Below, one piece after another: positions 32,419-40,945 of a stretch of 64,000 nucleotides of DNA. The notes beneath the pieces were generated by a model that was not told where the DNA came from, searched no databases, and saw only the letters and a list, made by a program, of their open reading frames with translations. The first letter of the stretch is position 1. Each line of letters starts with the position of its first letter. Made by a program: the position numbers and the translations under genes. The DNA comes from JAUYQR01 sp963822435 (GTDB taxonomy: Bacteria > Pseudomonadota > Alphaproteobacteria > Rhodobacterales > Rhodobacteraceae), in the NCBI GenBank assembly GCA_963822435.1, contig CAWGHN010000004.1:1054001-1118000 (forward strand), written 5' to 3'.

Positions 32419-33209
32419 ACCTGGCCACCTTGCTGGCCGCCCTGTTCGCCGCCATTGGCCGCCCCGTTCTGGCAGCCCTGACGTCAATCGGGCGGGTCAC
32501 GCTTTTTGCCGGCGCCATCCTCGGGCACATCCTGCGCCCGCCGTTCTACCTGCGCGAGTTCGGCCAGTCGGTGCTGCAGATCGGCTGGTTCTCGCTGCCG
32601 GTGGTCGGTCTGACCGCGATCTTCACCGGTGGCGCGCTGGCCTTGCAGATCTATGCCGGCGGGTCGCGGTTCAACGCGGAAAGCGTGGTGCCCTCCATCG
32701 TGGCGATCGGCATGGCGCGAGAACTTGGCCCAGTTCTGGGCGGATTGATGGTGGCGGCACGGGTCGCATCCTCCATCGCCGCCGAAATCGGCACCATGAA
32801 GGTGACCGAACAGATCGACGCGCTTGTTACCCTTTCAACCAACCCTTTGAAATATCTTGCGGTCCCCCGCGTACTTGCGGCGACCCTGGCGATGCCGGTG
32901 CTGGTCGCGGTGGGCGATGCGATCGGCATCATGGGTGGTTGGCTGGTGGGCATCACCCGGCTTGATTTCAACTCTGCCGCCTACCTCAAGAATACCGCCG
33001 ATTTTCTGGAACCGTGGGACGTGGGCTCGGGCCTGGTGAAAGGCGCGGTGTTCGGCTTCATCGTGGCGCTGATGGGCTGCTATCACGGCATGAACTCCGC
33101 TCGTGGCGCGCAAGGCGTGGGCGCAGCAACCAAGGCCGCCGTGGTGTCCGCCTCGGTCCTGATCCTTGCCGCGAACTATCTGCTGACCGAAGTGTTCTTC
33201 ACGACATGA
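32415..33209 (+). CDS. mlaE: MlaE-family ABC transporter permease
   Basis: MlaE is the membrane subunit of the Mla phospholipid transporter that maintains outer-membrane asymmetry. The 264-residue protein has five to six predicted membrane helices and the conserved FTGGALALQIYAGGSRFNAE, GLMVAARVASSIAAEIGTMK and EQIDALVTLSTNPLKYLAVP segments. It overlaps alr and mlaF by ATGA. The periplasmic partner MlaD and the shuttle MlaC are not next to it. Confidence 0.9.
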   Translation: MNLATLLAALFAAIGRPVLAALTSIGRVTLFAGAILGHILRPPFYLREFGQSVLQIGWFSLPVVGLTAIFTGGALALQIYAGGSRFNAESVVPSIVAIGMARELGPVLGGLMVAARVASSIAAEIGTMKVTEQIDALVTLSTNPLKYLAVPRVLAATLAMPVLVAVGDAIGIMGGWLVGITRLDFNSAAYLKNTADFLEPWDVGSGLVKGAVFGFIVALMGCYHGMNSARGAQGVGAATKAAVVSASVLILAANYLLTEVFFTT

Positions 33210-33952
33210 TCACCCTGACCGGCGTGCAGAAAAGCTTTGGCGCGAACCGGGTGCTGGCCGGGGTGAACCTGACGATCCCGTCCGGGCAAAGCATGGTGAT
33301 CATCGGCGGGTCGGGCACCGGGAAGTCAGTGCTCTTGAAGTGCATCCTTGGCCTTGTGCGCCCGGATGGCGGCCAGATCACGCTTGACGGGCAGGATGTG
33401 ACCAAGGCCGACCGCGATGCGTTCCTTGCGCGGTTCGGGATGCTGTTTCAGGGCGGCGCGCTGTTCGATTCGCTTCGCGTGTGGGAAAACGTCGCCTTCC
33501 GTCTGCTGCGCGGCGCAAAAGCCCTGCCCAAGGCTGACGCGCGCGAGATCGCCATCGGCAAACTGCGCCGCGTCGGGCTGAAACCCGATGTGGCCGACCT
33601 CTTTCCCGCCGAACTGTCCGGCGGCATGCAAAAGCGCGTCGGCCTCGCCCGTGCCATCGCGGCCGAACCCGAGATCATCTTTTTCGATGAACCGACGACC
33701 GGGCTTGATCCGATCATGGCCGGCGTCATCAACGAACTGATCCGCGAGATCGTGATGGAAATGGGGGCGACGGCCATGACCATCACCCACGACATGTCCT
33801 CGGTCCGCGCCATCGCCGATCGGGTCGCGATGCTGCACGCCGGGATCATCCAGTGGACTGGCCCAGTCAGCGAAATGGACGCAACGCCAGACGCTTATGT
33901 CCAGCAATTCATCCACGGCCGGGCTGACGGGCCGATTGCCAGCGTCAGGTGA
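33206..33952 (+). CDS. mlaF: MlaF-family ABC transporter ATP-binding protein
   Basis: The 248-residue ATPase powers MlaE. Walker A is VIIGGSGTGKSVLLKCILGL, the Q-loop GMLFQGGALFDSL, the signature LSGGMQKRVGLARAIA, Walker B EIIFFDEPTTGLDPIMAG, and the H-loop THDMSSV. It follows mlaE with an ATGA overlap. Together with alr and the PqiA-like gene it forms an envelope-related cluster. Confidence 0.93.
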   Translation: MITLTGVQKSFGANRVLAGVNLTIPSGQSMVIIGGSGTGKSVLLKCILGLVRPDGGQITLDGQDVTKADRDAFLARFGMLFQGGALFDSLRVWENVAFRLLRGAKALPKADAREIAIGKLRRVGLKPDVADLFPAELSGGMQKRVGLARAIAAEPEIIFFDEPTTGLDPIMAGVINELIREIVMEMGATAMTITHDMSSVRAIADRVAMLHAGIIQWTGPVSEMDATPDAYVQQFIHGRADGPIASVR

Positions 33953-33992
33953 CAGTCTTGGTTTCCCCTGCTTCAAACATCCCGCGGGTGGT

Positions 33993-34015
33993 CCGGAGGG
34001 TGTGAAATCCTCCGG
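33993..34015 (+). terminator. Stem-loop after mlaF
   Basis: CCGGAGG and CCTCCGG pair around a 9-base loop, between mlaF and the PqiA-like gene. No T run follows, so its role as terminator is uncertain. Confidence 0.3.
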
Positions 34016-34041
34016 TCCCGCCCCAGACCAAGGGACCGGCC

Positions 34042-34476
34042 ATGCGGTATCTGAACCTCGCTCTACTGATCCTGTTTCCCGTCGCATGGTTTGCACCCCT
34101 GCTGCGCGCCGCCCTTCTTCCGGTCTTTGGCATGGACGAGATATCCGTCGTCACCGGATTGCAAAGTCTTTGGGAAACCGACGCGGCACTGGCGCTGCTG
34201 GTGACGTTCCTGGCGATCTTCGCGCCCTACGCCAAGACCATCGGCCTGGCACTTTTGCATTTCGGACTGCTTTCACCCCGGACGCTGCCGGCGCTCAATC
34301 TCTTGGGAAAGCTGGCGATGGCGGATGTCTTCCTGATCGCGATCTATATCGTGCTGGTGAAGGGCGTCGGCATGGTCACCGTCGAGCCGGCATGGGGGCT
34401 TTACCTCTTTACCGGCTGCATCTTTGCCTCGGTGCTGATCGCCTGGCAAAGCGGGGGGCGCGAAACCGCGCCTTGA
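34042..34476 (+). CDS. PqiA-family membrane protein (single domain)
   Basis: The 144-residue protein has four predicted helices, starting LNLALLILFPVAWFAPLLRA, and the PqiA patterns FLAIFAPYAKTIGLALLHFG and LNLLGKLAMADVFLIAIYIV. PqiA proteins pair with MCE-domain PqiB for lipid or envelope transport; no PqiB is adjacent. Full PqiA has two such domains, so this is a half-length member. Its position after mlaF supports an envelope-lipid role. Confidence 0.82.
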   Translation: MRYLNLALLILFPVAWFAPLLRAALLPVFGMDEISVVTGLQSLWETDAALALLVTFLAIFAPYAKTIGLALLHFGLLSPRTLPALNLLGKLAMADVFLIAIYIVLVKGVGMVTVEPAWGLYLFTGCIFASVLIAWQSGGRETAP

Positions 34477-34509
34477 TGCTGCCCAGCTTTCAAGGCAGGG
34501 TCGGTGGCG

Positions 34510-35865
34510 ATGAAACAGACCGCTGCCTTTGTTTGCACCACCTGTGGCGCGCCCTATCGCAAATGGGCGGGCAAATGTGACGCCTGCGGCGGCTGGAACA
34601 CCATCATCGAGGAAACCCCGCTGTCCACAGGGCCAAAGTCGATGGGGGCCAAGGGGCGCACCATAGCGTTGAGCGACCTTGCCACCGAAGAAAACCCGCC
34701 GTCCCGCGCGTCGTCGGGCATTGGCGAACTGGACCGTGTGCTCGGCGGCGGGCTGGTCCCCGCTTCGGCCATCCTCGTGGGCGGCGATCCCGGCATAGGC
34801 AAGTCGACGCTCCTTCTGCAAGCGGCTGCAAGTTTTGCCCGCACCGGTTTGAAGTGCATGTATATTTCCGGCGAAGAGGCTGCGGCGCAGGTGCGCATGC
34901 GGGCGGCACGGCTGGGCCTGCAGGATGCGCCGGTGATCCTTGGCGCGGAAACCAACCTGCGCGACATCCTGACCACGCTGGATGCCGAACGCCCTGCCCT
35001 TGCGATCATCGATTCGATCCAGACCATGTGGCTTGACCAGGTCGAGGCCGCCCCCGGTTCGGTCAGCCAGGTGCGCGCCACCGCGCACGAGCTTGTCACC
35101 TTTGCCAAGCGGCGCGGCGTAGCGGTGATCCTTGTCGGCCATGTCACCAAGGATGGCCAGATCGCGGGCCCGCGTGTCGTGGAACACATGGTCGACACGG
35201 TGCTTTACTTTGAAGGCGAGCGCGGCCACCAGTTCCGCATCCTGCGCGCGGTGAAGAACCGCTTTGGCCCCTCGGACGAGATCGGCGTCTTCGAGATGAC
35301 GGGCGCCGGGCTGGCCGAGGTGGCGAACCCCTCTGCGCTTTTTCTGTCGAACCGCGACCAGCCGGCACCGGGCTCGGCGGTCTTTGCCGGTATCGAAGGC
35401 ACCCGGCCAGTGCTGACGGAAATCCAGGCCCTTGTGGCCCCCTCCACCCTTGGCACGCCGCGTCGCACGGTTGTCGGGCTTGATTCGGGGCGGCTGTCGA
35501 CGATCCTCGCCGTGCTTGAGGCGCGCTGCGGCATCCCCTTCACCGGCCTTGATGTTTTCCTGAACGTCGCCGGGGGCTTGCGCGTCAGTGAACCGGCGGC
35601 GGATCTTGCCGTCGCGGGCGCGCTTTTGTCGGCACGCGAAGATGTGGCAATTCCGCCAGACATGGTGCTTTTCGGGGAAATCAGCCTCTCTGGCGCGCTG
35701 CGCCCGGTTGGGCAGACCGAAAACAGGTTGAAAGAAGCCTCGAAACTTGGTTTTTCACACGCGACGGTGCCAAGCCATTCCAAGCTGGAAGGGGCCGGCG
35801 GGATCACGGTGCGCCAGATGCCCGATCTCACCGCCTTTGTCGGCGAAATGTTCGGAGCAGGCTAA
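34510..35865 (+). CDS. radA: DNA repair protein RadA
   Basis: RadA (Sms) is a RecA-like ATPase that speeds branch migration in recombination. The 451-residue protein starts with the C4 zinc finger FVCTTCGAPYRKWAGKCDAC, then Walker A LVGGDPGIGKSTLLLQAA, the RadA-specific KNRFGPSDEIGVF motif, and a Lon-protease-like C-terminal domain (LNVAGGLRVSEPAADLAVAG). The ATG at 34510 is used; a GTG two codons before it is possible. cvpA and purF follow. Confidence 0.96.
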   Translation: MKQTAAFVCTTCGAPYRKWAGKCDACGGWNTIIEETPLSTGPKSMGAKGRTIALSDLATEENPPSRASSGIGELDRVLGGGLVPASAILVGGDPGIGKSTLLLQAAASFARTGLKCMYISGEEAAAQVRMRAARLGLQDAPVILGAETNLRDILTTLDAERPALAIIDSIQTMWLDQVEAAPGSVSQVRATAHELVTFAKRRGVAVILVGHVTKDGQIAGPRVVEHMVDTVLYFEGERGHQFRILRAVKNRFGPSDEIGVFEMTGAGLAEVANPSALFLSNRDQPAPGSAVFAGIEGTRPVLTEIQALVAPSTLGTPRRTVVGLDSGRLSTILAVLEARCGIPFTGLDVFLNVAGGLRVSEPAADLAVAGALLSAREDVAIPPDMVLFGEISLSGALRPVGQTENRLKEASKLGFSHATVPSHSKLEGAGGITVRQMPDLTAFVGEMFGAG

Positions 35866-35898
35866 GCAGGGCATGACAGGACGAAACGGGGACGACGC

Positions 35899-36510
35899 AT
35901 GGAAAATTTGACCGCAGTCGATGGCGGGGCGGCTCTGATCGTGGTGATCTCGGCGATCCTGGCCTTCTCGCGCGGGTTGGTCCGCGAGTTGATGGCGATC
36001 CTCGGCTGGGTGGGCGCTGCGATCCTGGCCTTCATCTTCGCGCCCTCGGCACAGCCGCTGGTCAAGGAATTGCCCGTGGTCGGCGAGTTCCTGTCAGACA
36101 GTTGCGAACTGTCCGTCGTCGCGGCCTTTGCAGGGGTATTCGCGATCGGCCTGATCGTGGCGGCGCTGTTCACTCCACTGTTTTCTTCGGCCGTGCAACG
36201 CTCGGCTCTTGGTGGCATTGACCAGGCGCTTGGCTTTCTGTTCGGCGCGCTGCGGGGTGTGCTGTTGATCGCGGTCGCCTTCATCGTTTATGACCGTGTG
36301 CTGTCAGATCAGGCCATCCCGATGATCGACGACAGCCGCACCGCCAAGGTTTTCGCCAACTTCCAGGCCAACATCGACGAAAACATCCCCACCGACGCCC
36401 CCGGCTGGATCGTTGCCCGCTACAACGAACTGACCGATGTCTGCGTGCCGGGCGGCGCCGAAGTCGCACCCGAACCGGCACCCGAACCGGCACCGGCCCC
36501 GGCCAACTGA
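35899..36510 (+). CDS. cvpA: CvpA-family membrane protein
   Basis: The 203-residue inner-membrane protein has four hydrophobic segments, the first ALIVVISAILAFSRGLVREL, typical of CvpA (colicin V production), and a C-terminal PEPAPEPAPAPAN tail. As in many bacteria cvpA precedes purF, and it is needed for normal envelope function under stress, though its molecular role is not settled. It is co-directional with radA and purF, 33 and 85 bases away. Confidence 0.9.
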   Translation: MENLTAVDGGAALIVVISAILAFSRGLVRELMAILGWVGAAILAFIFAPSAQPLVKELPVVGEFLSDSCELSVVAAFAGVFAIGLIVAALFTPLFSSAVQRSALGGIDQALGFLFGALRGVLLIAVAFIVYDRVLSDQAIPMIDDSRTAKVFANFQANIDENIPTDAPGWIVARYNELTDVCVPGGAEVAPEPAPEPAPAPAN

Positions 36511-36595
36511 GCCGCCGCGATGCGGCATTACGGGCGTGACACTGGCGCGGCGGTGGCCTAAAGGAAGGCACGCCTTGCGCAAGGAGTCGCTTCCC

Positions 36596-38059
36596 ATGCA
36601 ACCGTTCCGCTCGCACCCCTTCGATGACGACAAGCTGAAGGAAGAGTGCGGCATCTTCGGCGTGGTCGGCGTTGCCGACGCCTCGAACTTCGTGGCACTG
36701 GGCCTGCACGCCCTGCAGCACCGCGGCCAGGAGGCTGGCGGGATCGTCAGCTACCATCCCGACCAGGGGTTCAACTCTGCCCGCCGTTTTGGCTATGTGC
36801 GCGACAATTTCACCAAGTCCGACGTGATGGACACACTACCGGGCAGCCTTGCCATCGGCCATGTGCGCTATTCCACCGCCGGATCGAAAGGCTCGACCGC
36901 GATCCGCGACGTGCAGCCCTTCTTCGGCGAGTTTTCGATGGGCGGCTGCGCCATTGCGCACAACGGCAACCTGACCAACGCCTCTGCCCTGCGGCGCGAA
37001 CTGATCGAGCGCGGGTCGATCTTCCAGTCGTCGTCCGACAGCGAATGCATCATCCACCTGATGGCGCGGTCGATCCAGAAGACGCTGGCCGAACGTATCA
37101 AAGACGCGCTGCGTCGCGTCGAAGGCGCGTTCTCGGTGGTCGCTATGACGCGCACCAAGCTGATCGGCGTGCGCGACCCCTTGGGCGTACGCCCGCTGGT
37201 CCTTGGTCGCCTTGGCGACCACGGTTGGGCACTGTCGTCAGAAACCTGCGCGCTTGACATCATCGGCGCCGATTTCGTGCGCGAGATCGAGCCGGGCGAA
37301 ATGGTGGTGATCGAGGGCAACAAGGTGGACTCGACCCGCCCCTTCGCCCCCGCCAAATCCCGCTTCTGCATCTTTGAAAACGTCTATTTCAGCCGCCCCG
37401 ACAGCATCATCGGTGGCCGGTCTGTCTATGAAACCCGCCGCCAGATCGGTGTCGAACTGGCGATTGAGGCCCCCGTCGATGCCGATCTTGTCTGCCCTGT
37501 ACCCGACAGCGGCACCCCTGCCGCCATCGGCTACAGCCAGCAATCCGGCATCCCCTACGCGATGGGCATCATCCGCAACCAGTACATGGGCCGGACCTTC
37601 ATCGAACCGACCGACAGCATCCGCAACATGGGCGTGCGGCTGAAGCTGAACGTCAACCGTGCGCTGATCAAAGGGAAACGGGTGATTCTGGTTGACGATT
37701 CCGTCGTGCGCGGCACCACCAGCCGCAAGATCAAGGACATGATCCTTGAGGCGGGCGCCGCCGAGGTCCACTTCCGCATCGCGTCGCCGCCCACGGCCTG
37801 GCCCTGCTTTTACGGCGTCGACACGCCTGAACGCTCGAAACTCCTTGCCGCGACGATGTCTGAGGACGAGATGCGCGACTGGATCGGCGTAGACAGCCTC
37901 AAGTTCATCTCGCTTGACGGCCTTTACCGCGCGGCTGGCGAGGCGGCCGGACGCGACGCCGCGAACCCGCGGTTTTGCGACGCCTGCTTTTCTGGGGATT
38001 ACCCCGTCGCACCCTCCGACAAGATCGAAGAAGGCTTCGAGATGAAGGCAGCGGAGTAA
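36596..38059 (+). CDS. purF: Amidophosphoribosyltransferase
   Basis: PurF catalyses the first step of purine synthesis, PRPP plus glutamine to phosphoribosylamine. The 487-residue protein has a short N-terminal propeptide before the Ntn-hydrolase nucleophile C18 (EECGIFGVVG), the glutaminase segment GHVRYSTAGSKGS, and the PRPP loop RVILVDDSVVRGTTSRKI. The C-terminal FCDACFSGDYPV carries a C-x2-C pair, the mark of the [4Fe-4S] B. subtilis-type enzyme. ATG 36596 follows AAGGAG. In-frame codons upstream overlap cvpA. Confidence 0.96.
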   Translation: MQPFRSHPFDDDKLKEECGIFGVVGVADASNFVALGLHALQHRGQEAGGIVSYHPDQGFNSARRFGYVRDNFTKSDVMDTLPGSLAIGHVRYSTAGSKGSTAIRDVQPFFGEFSMGGCAIAHNGNLTNASALRRELIERGSIFQSSSDSECIIHLMARSIQKTLAERIKDALRRVEGAFSVVAMTRTKLIGVRDPLGVRPLVLGRLGDHGWALSSETCALDIIGADFVREIEPGEMVVIEGNKVDSTRPFAPAKSRFCIFENVYFSRPDSIIGGRSVYETRRQIGVELAIEAPVDADLVCPVPDSGTPAAIGYSQQSGIPYAMGIIRNQYMGRTFIEPTDSIRNMGVRLKLNVNRALIKGKRVILVDDSVVRGTTSRKIKDMILEAGAAEVHFRIASPPTAWPCFYGVDTPERSKLLAATMSEDEMRDWIGVDSLKFISLDGLYRAAGEAAGRDAANPRFCDACFSGDYPVAPSDKIEEGFEMKAAE

Positions 38060-38073
38060 CCCCTGCCCTTGCC

Positions 38074-38112
38074 ATTTGCTCTTTTCAAAAATACTCCCGC
38101 CGGAGGCTCCGA
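38074..38112. repeat. Intergenic GGATATTT-type repeat, copy E (inverted)
   Basis: TTTGCTCTTTTCAAAAATAC followed by TCCCGCCGGAGG matches copy D over the whole 32-base core. It lies 15-53 bases after the purF stop and just before the next SDR gene. Confidence 0.8.
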
Positions 38113-38133
38113 CTGCCCCGCAAGGAATGACGC

Positions 38134-38802
38134 ATGACCGAAAAGATCGCCCCCAAAGTGGCCCTTGTCACCGGTGCCTCACGCGGCCTCGGTGCGGCGC
38201 TGGCCGAACAACTGGCACTGCGCGGCTGGCAGGTTGTGGCCGTGGCCCGCACGGTGGGCGGGCTGGAAGATCTGGATGACCGCGTGAAGCGCGCTGGCCA
38301 GCCGGGTGCGGGCGGGCTGACGCTGGCACCGATGGACGCGACCAACGACGATGCGATGCGCCACCTCTGCCGGTCGATCTTTGACCGCTGGGGCGGGCTT
38401 GGCTTGTGGGTTCATGCCGCCATTCATGCCGCACCCTTGTCTCCGGCGGCGCATCTGGACCAGAAGGATTGGGACAAGTCGATCGCGACCAACGTCCGCG
38501 CCACCGGGATGCTGATCCCGATGGTCGAGCCGCTGCTGCGCGCCCACGGCGGGACGGCGATTTTTCTTGACGACGCACGGGCCGGGCAGCCGTTCTTTGG
38601 CGCCTATGGTGCCACCAAGGCGGCGCAGATCGGGCTGGCCCGAAGCTGGCAGGCCGAGGCCGCGAAACACGGGCCGCGCGTGGTGATCGCGACGCCAGCG
38701 CCGCTGCCGACGGCAACCCGGGCGCGGTTCTTCCCTGGCGAGGACCGCTTGAAGCTGGGCGATCCGCAGGTCGAAGCCGCGCGCATCCTCGACGCGCTGT
38801 AG
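38134..38802 (+). CDS. SDR-family oxidoreductase
   Basis: The 222-residue protein has the SDR nucleotide motif LVTGASRGLGAALAEQL and the YxxxK site in FGAYGATKAAQIGLARSWQ. It is short for a classical SDR and ends DPQVEAARILDAL. Substrate unknown. It follows purF after a repeat and is convergent with the PLP-enzyme gene. Confidence 0.85.
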   Translation: MTEKIAPKVALVTGASRGLGAALAEQLALRGWQVVAVARTVGGLEDLDDRVKRAGQPGAGGLTLAPMDATNDDAMRHLCRSIFDRWGGLGLWVHAAIHAAPLSPAAHLDQKDWDKSIATNVRATGMLIPMVEPLLRAHGGTAIFLDDARAGQPFFGAYGATKAAQIGLARSWQAEAAKHGPRVVIATPAPLPTATRARFFPGEDRLKLGDPQVEAARILDAL

Positions 38803-38848
38803 CGCGCTGAAGATCGGGCGACACTTGTCCCGCCCGGCGTTCAGATGG

Positions 38849-39961
38849 TCATGCCGTCAGCGCCGTGTCTATGGCCTGCCACAGCACGTCAACCGGCTCT
38901 ACCCCGACCGACAGTCGGATGAACCCTTCGGCCACAGCATCACCCCATCGCGCACGGCGTTCGGCGGCAGAATGCGTGCCGCCAAAGCTGGTCGATTGTT
39001 CGACCAGAGGACAGCGCGCAAGAAAGGCTTCTGCCGTGCCGGCGTCGTCAAGTTCGAAGCCGATCAGGAACCCGCCATTCGCCATCTGACGCCCGACCGC
39101 CCAGTGCGACGGATCACCCGGCAGACCGGGATAACGCACGTTCCTGACGGCAGCGTGTGCAGCCAGCCGTTCTGCGATGATCGCAGCACTTGCGCACATC
39201 CGCTCCAGTCGGACATCCAGAGTTTCAATTCCGCGGTGCGTGAGGAACGCCTCAAACGGCCCCGGAATAGCCCCTGACATCCGCCGCCAGTCTCGCACAC
39301 GTTGCATCCGCGCAGGCTCACGCCCGGCGACATGGCCGAACAGCACGTCCGAATGGCCAGCCGGTGCCTTGGTATCGGCGGCGACGACAAGATCGCAGCC
39401 AAGGTCGAGCGGCCTTTGCAGCAACGGCGTCATCGTGGTGTTATCGGCGATGACCGTAGCGCCCGCAGCCTTTGCCCGTGCGGCAACGGTCGCGATGTCC
39501 ACGACGTCCAGACCGGGGTTCGACGGGGTTTCCAGATAGATCACGGCGGCACCAGCAAAGTCAGCCGTCGCATATTCAGCAGTGGCAATCGCGTGAACGT
39601 CGATCCCGAGGGGCTTCAGGAAACCTTCGGACAAGACCCGTGTGACGTAGTATCCGTCTGACGGAATGACCAGCCGATCGCCCGCTTTCAGCGTGGCAAA
39701 AAGCGCGGCCGAGATCGCGGCCATGCCAGATGGAAAGCTGACCGCCTCCGCATCTTCGAGGATCGAAAGCTGGGCCTCGACTGCGTCCCAACTTGGGTTG
39801 CCGTTGCGGCCATAGAACTGCCCGCCCGATTGCACGCTTGGCAAATGGAACGTGGCCGACGCCACGATCGGCGGTATCACCGGGTCGCCCTGCCCCAGCG
39901 TGGCCTTGCGGTGGTGCAGGAGCGTTGCCATGCGGCGGGCGGTGTCGTCAGTCAGGCTCAT
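38849..39961 (-). CDS. PLP-dependent transsulfuration enzyme (cystathionine gamma-lyase-like)
   Basis: The 370-residue protein belongs to the Cys/Met metabolism PLP family. It has AVSFPSGMAAISAALFATLK, VIYLETPSNPGLDVVDI and the PLP-lysine segment VVAADTKAPAGHSDVLFGHV, where most homologues have S-x-T-K-Y. Possible reactions include cystathionine gamma-lyase, gamma-synthase or methionine gamma-lyase; sequence alone does not decide. It is last in the methylamine operon, 18 bases after the dehydrogenase gene, so it may process a sulfur or amino-acid product of that pathway. Confidence 0.85.
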   Translation of the reverse strand: MSLTDDTARRMATLLHHRKATLGQGDPVIPPIVASATFHLPSVQSGGQFYGRNGNPSWDAVEAQLSILEDAEAVSFPSGMAAISAALFATLKAGDRLVIPSDGYYVTRVLSEGFLKPLGIDVHAIATAEYATADFAGAAVIYLETPSNPGLDVVDIATVAARAKAAGATVIADNTTMTPLLQRPLDLGCDLVVAADTKAPAGHSDVLFGHVAGREPARMQRVRDWRRMSGAIPGPFEAFLTHRGIETLDVRLERMCASAAIIAERLAAHAAVRNVRYPGLPGDPSHWAVGRQMANGGFLIGFELDDAGTAEAFLARCPLVEQSTSFGGTHSAAERRARWGDAVAEGFIRLSVGVEPVDVLWQAIDTALTA

Positions 39962-39979
39962 TGCTGTGTCTTTCCCGCG

Positions 39980-40879
39980 TCACTCAAGCCGTGCCGGGAA
40001 GCCGGGGGCGCGAAGGTCGGTGCCGAGCAGATCCTCCAGCAGTTTTGCAATCATCGGGGATTGCGCCTCGCCGCCGTAGGCTGCCTTGGCCGCGATGTAG
40101 GTCTGGTTCGTCATCGAGGCGAGGTCGAGCGGCACGCCGAATTCCTTGCCAAACCCCAAAGCAAAGCTGAGGTCCTTGAGCGCGAGGTCGATGTTGAAGG
40201 CAATGTCGTACGAGCCGTTCAGGATAAGCGCGCCTTCGGTTTCGTGGACAAAGGAATTGCCCGAAGACGCCTGAATTGCATGCCATGCCTGCGCAAGGTC
40301 AAGACCACCGCGTTTGGCCAGCATCAGCGCCTCGGACGTGGCTTTCAGGTGGATGAAAGCCAGCATGTTGGTGATGACCTTGATGATCGAAGACGACCCG
40401 AGCGGCCCCATGTGGAAGATGCGGTCGCCCATCGCCTGCATGGCCGCGTGGTGCAGATCGAAAAGGTCGCGGTCGCCGCCCGCCAGCATGGTGATCTTGC
40501 CCTGATAAGCCAGATGCACGCCGCCGGTGACGGGCAGTTCCATCATCCGCACCCCGGCCTGGCTGGCGATGGCGGCCAGTTTCAGCACCTCGTCACGGCC
40601 CAAGGTGGACATTTCCAGCCAGTGTGCACCCGGCTTCATGTGGGGCAGGATGTTTCGCAGCACGCGTTCGGACACGGCCGGGGACGGCAGGCAGGTCAGG
40701 ACGTGATCGACCTGCCCGGCAAGCGCCTCGGCGCTGGTCGCAAGGGCCGCGCCCTGGGCGATCAGCGGGTCGGCAAGGGCGGGATTGAGGTCATAGACCG
40801 TGACCGGAAAGCCCGCCTTCAGCAGGCAGCCCGCGCAGGCGGCCCCAAGATTGCCGAGGCCGATGTAACCGTAGTGCAT
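39980..40879 (-). CDS. NAD(P)-dependent 3-hydroxyisobutyrate dehydrogenase-like enzyme
   Basis: The 299-residue protein has the N-terminal Rossmann motif GYIGLGNLGAACAGCLLKAG and a helical C-terminal domain with the catalytic-lysine region GSSSIIKVITNMLAFIHLK. The family (6-phosphogluconate/3-hydroxyisobutyrate dehydrogenases, beta-hydroxyacid dehydrogenases) oxidises small hydroxyacids to semialdehydes. The next operon gene upstream is an aldehyde dehydrogenase, so the pair could run a hydroxyacid-to-acid sequence. Substrate unknown. Confidence 0.87.
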   Translation of the reverse strand: MHYGYIGLGNLGAACAGCLLKAGFPVTVYDLNPALADPLIAQGAALATSAEALAGQVDHVLTCLPSPAVSERVLRNILPHMKPGAHWLEMSTLGRDEVLKLAAIASQAGVRMMELPVTGGVHLAYQGKITMLAGGDRDLFDLHHAAMQAMGDRIFHMGPLGSSSIIKVITNMLAFIHLKATSEALMLAKRGGLDLAQAWHAIQASSGNSFVHETEGALILNGSYDIAFNIDLALKDLSFALGFGKEFGVPLDLASMTNQTYIAAKAAYGGEAQSPMIAKLLEDLLGTDLRAPGFPARLE

Positions 40880-40945
40880 GGTGTCCCTGTCCGTCTTTAT
40901 GGGGCGGCTTGATGGGGCGGCGGCTGCACGCCGCCGCCGTCGGTT

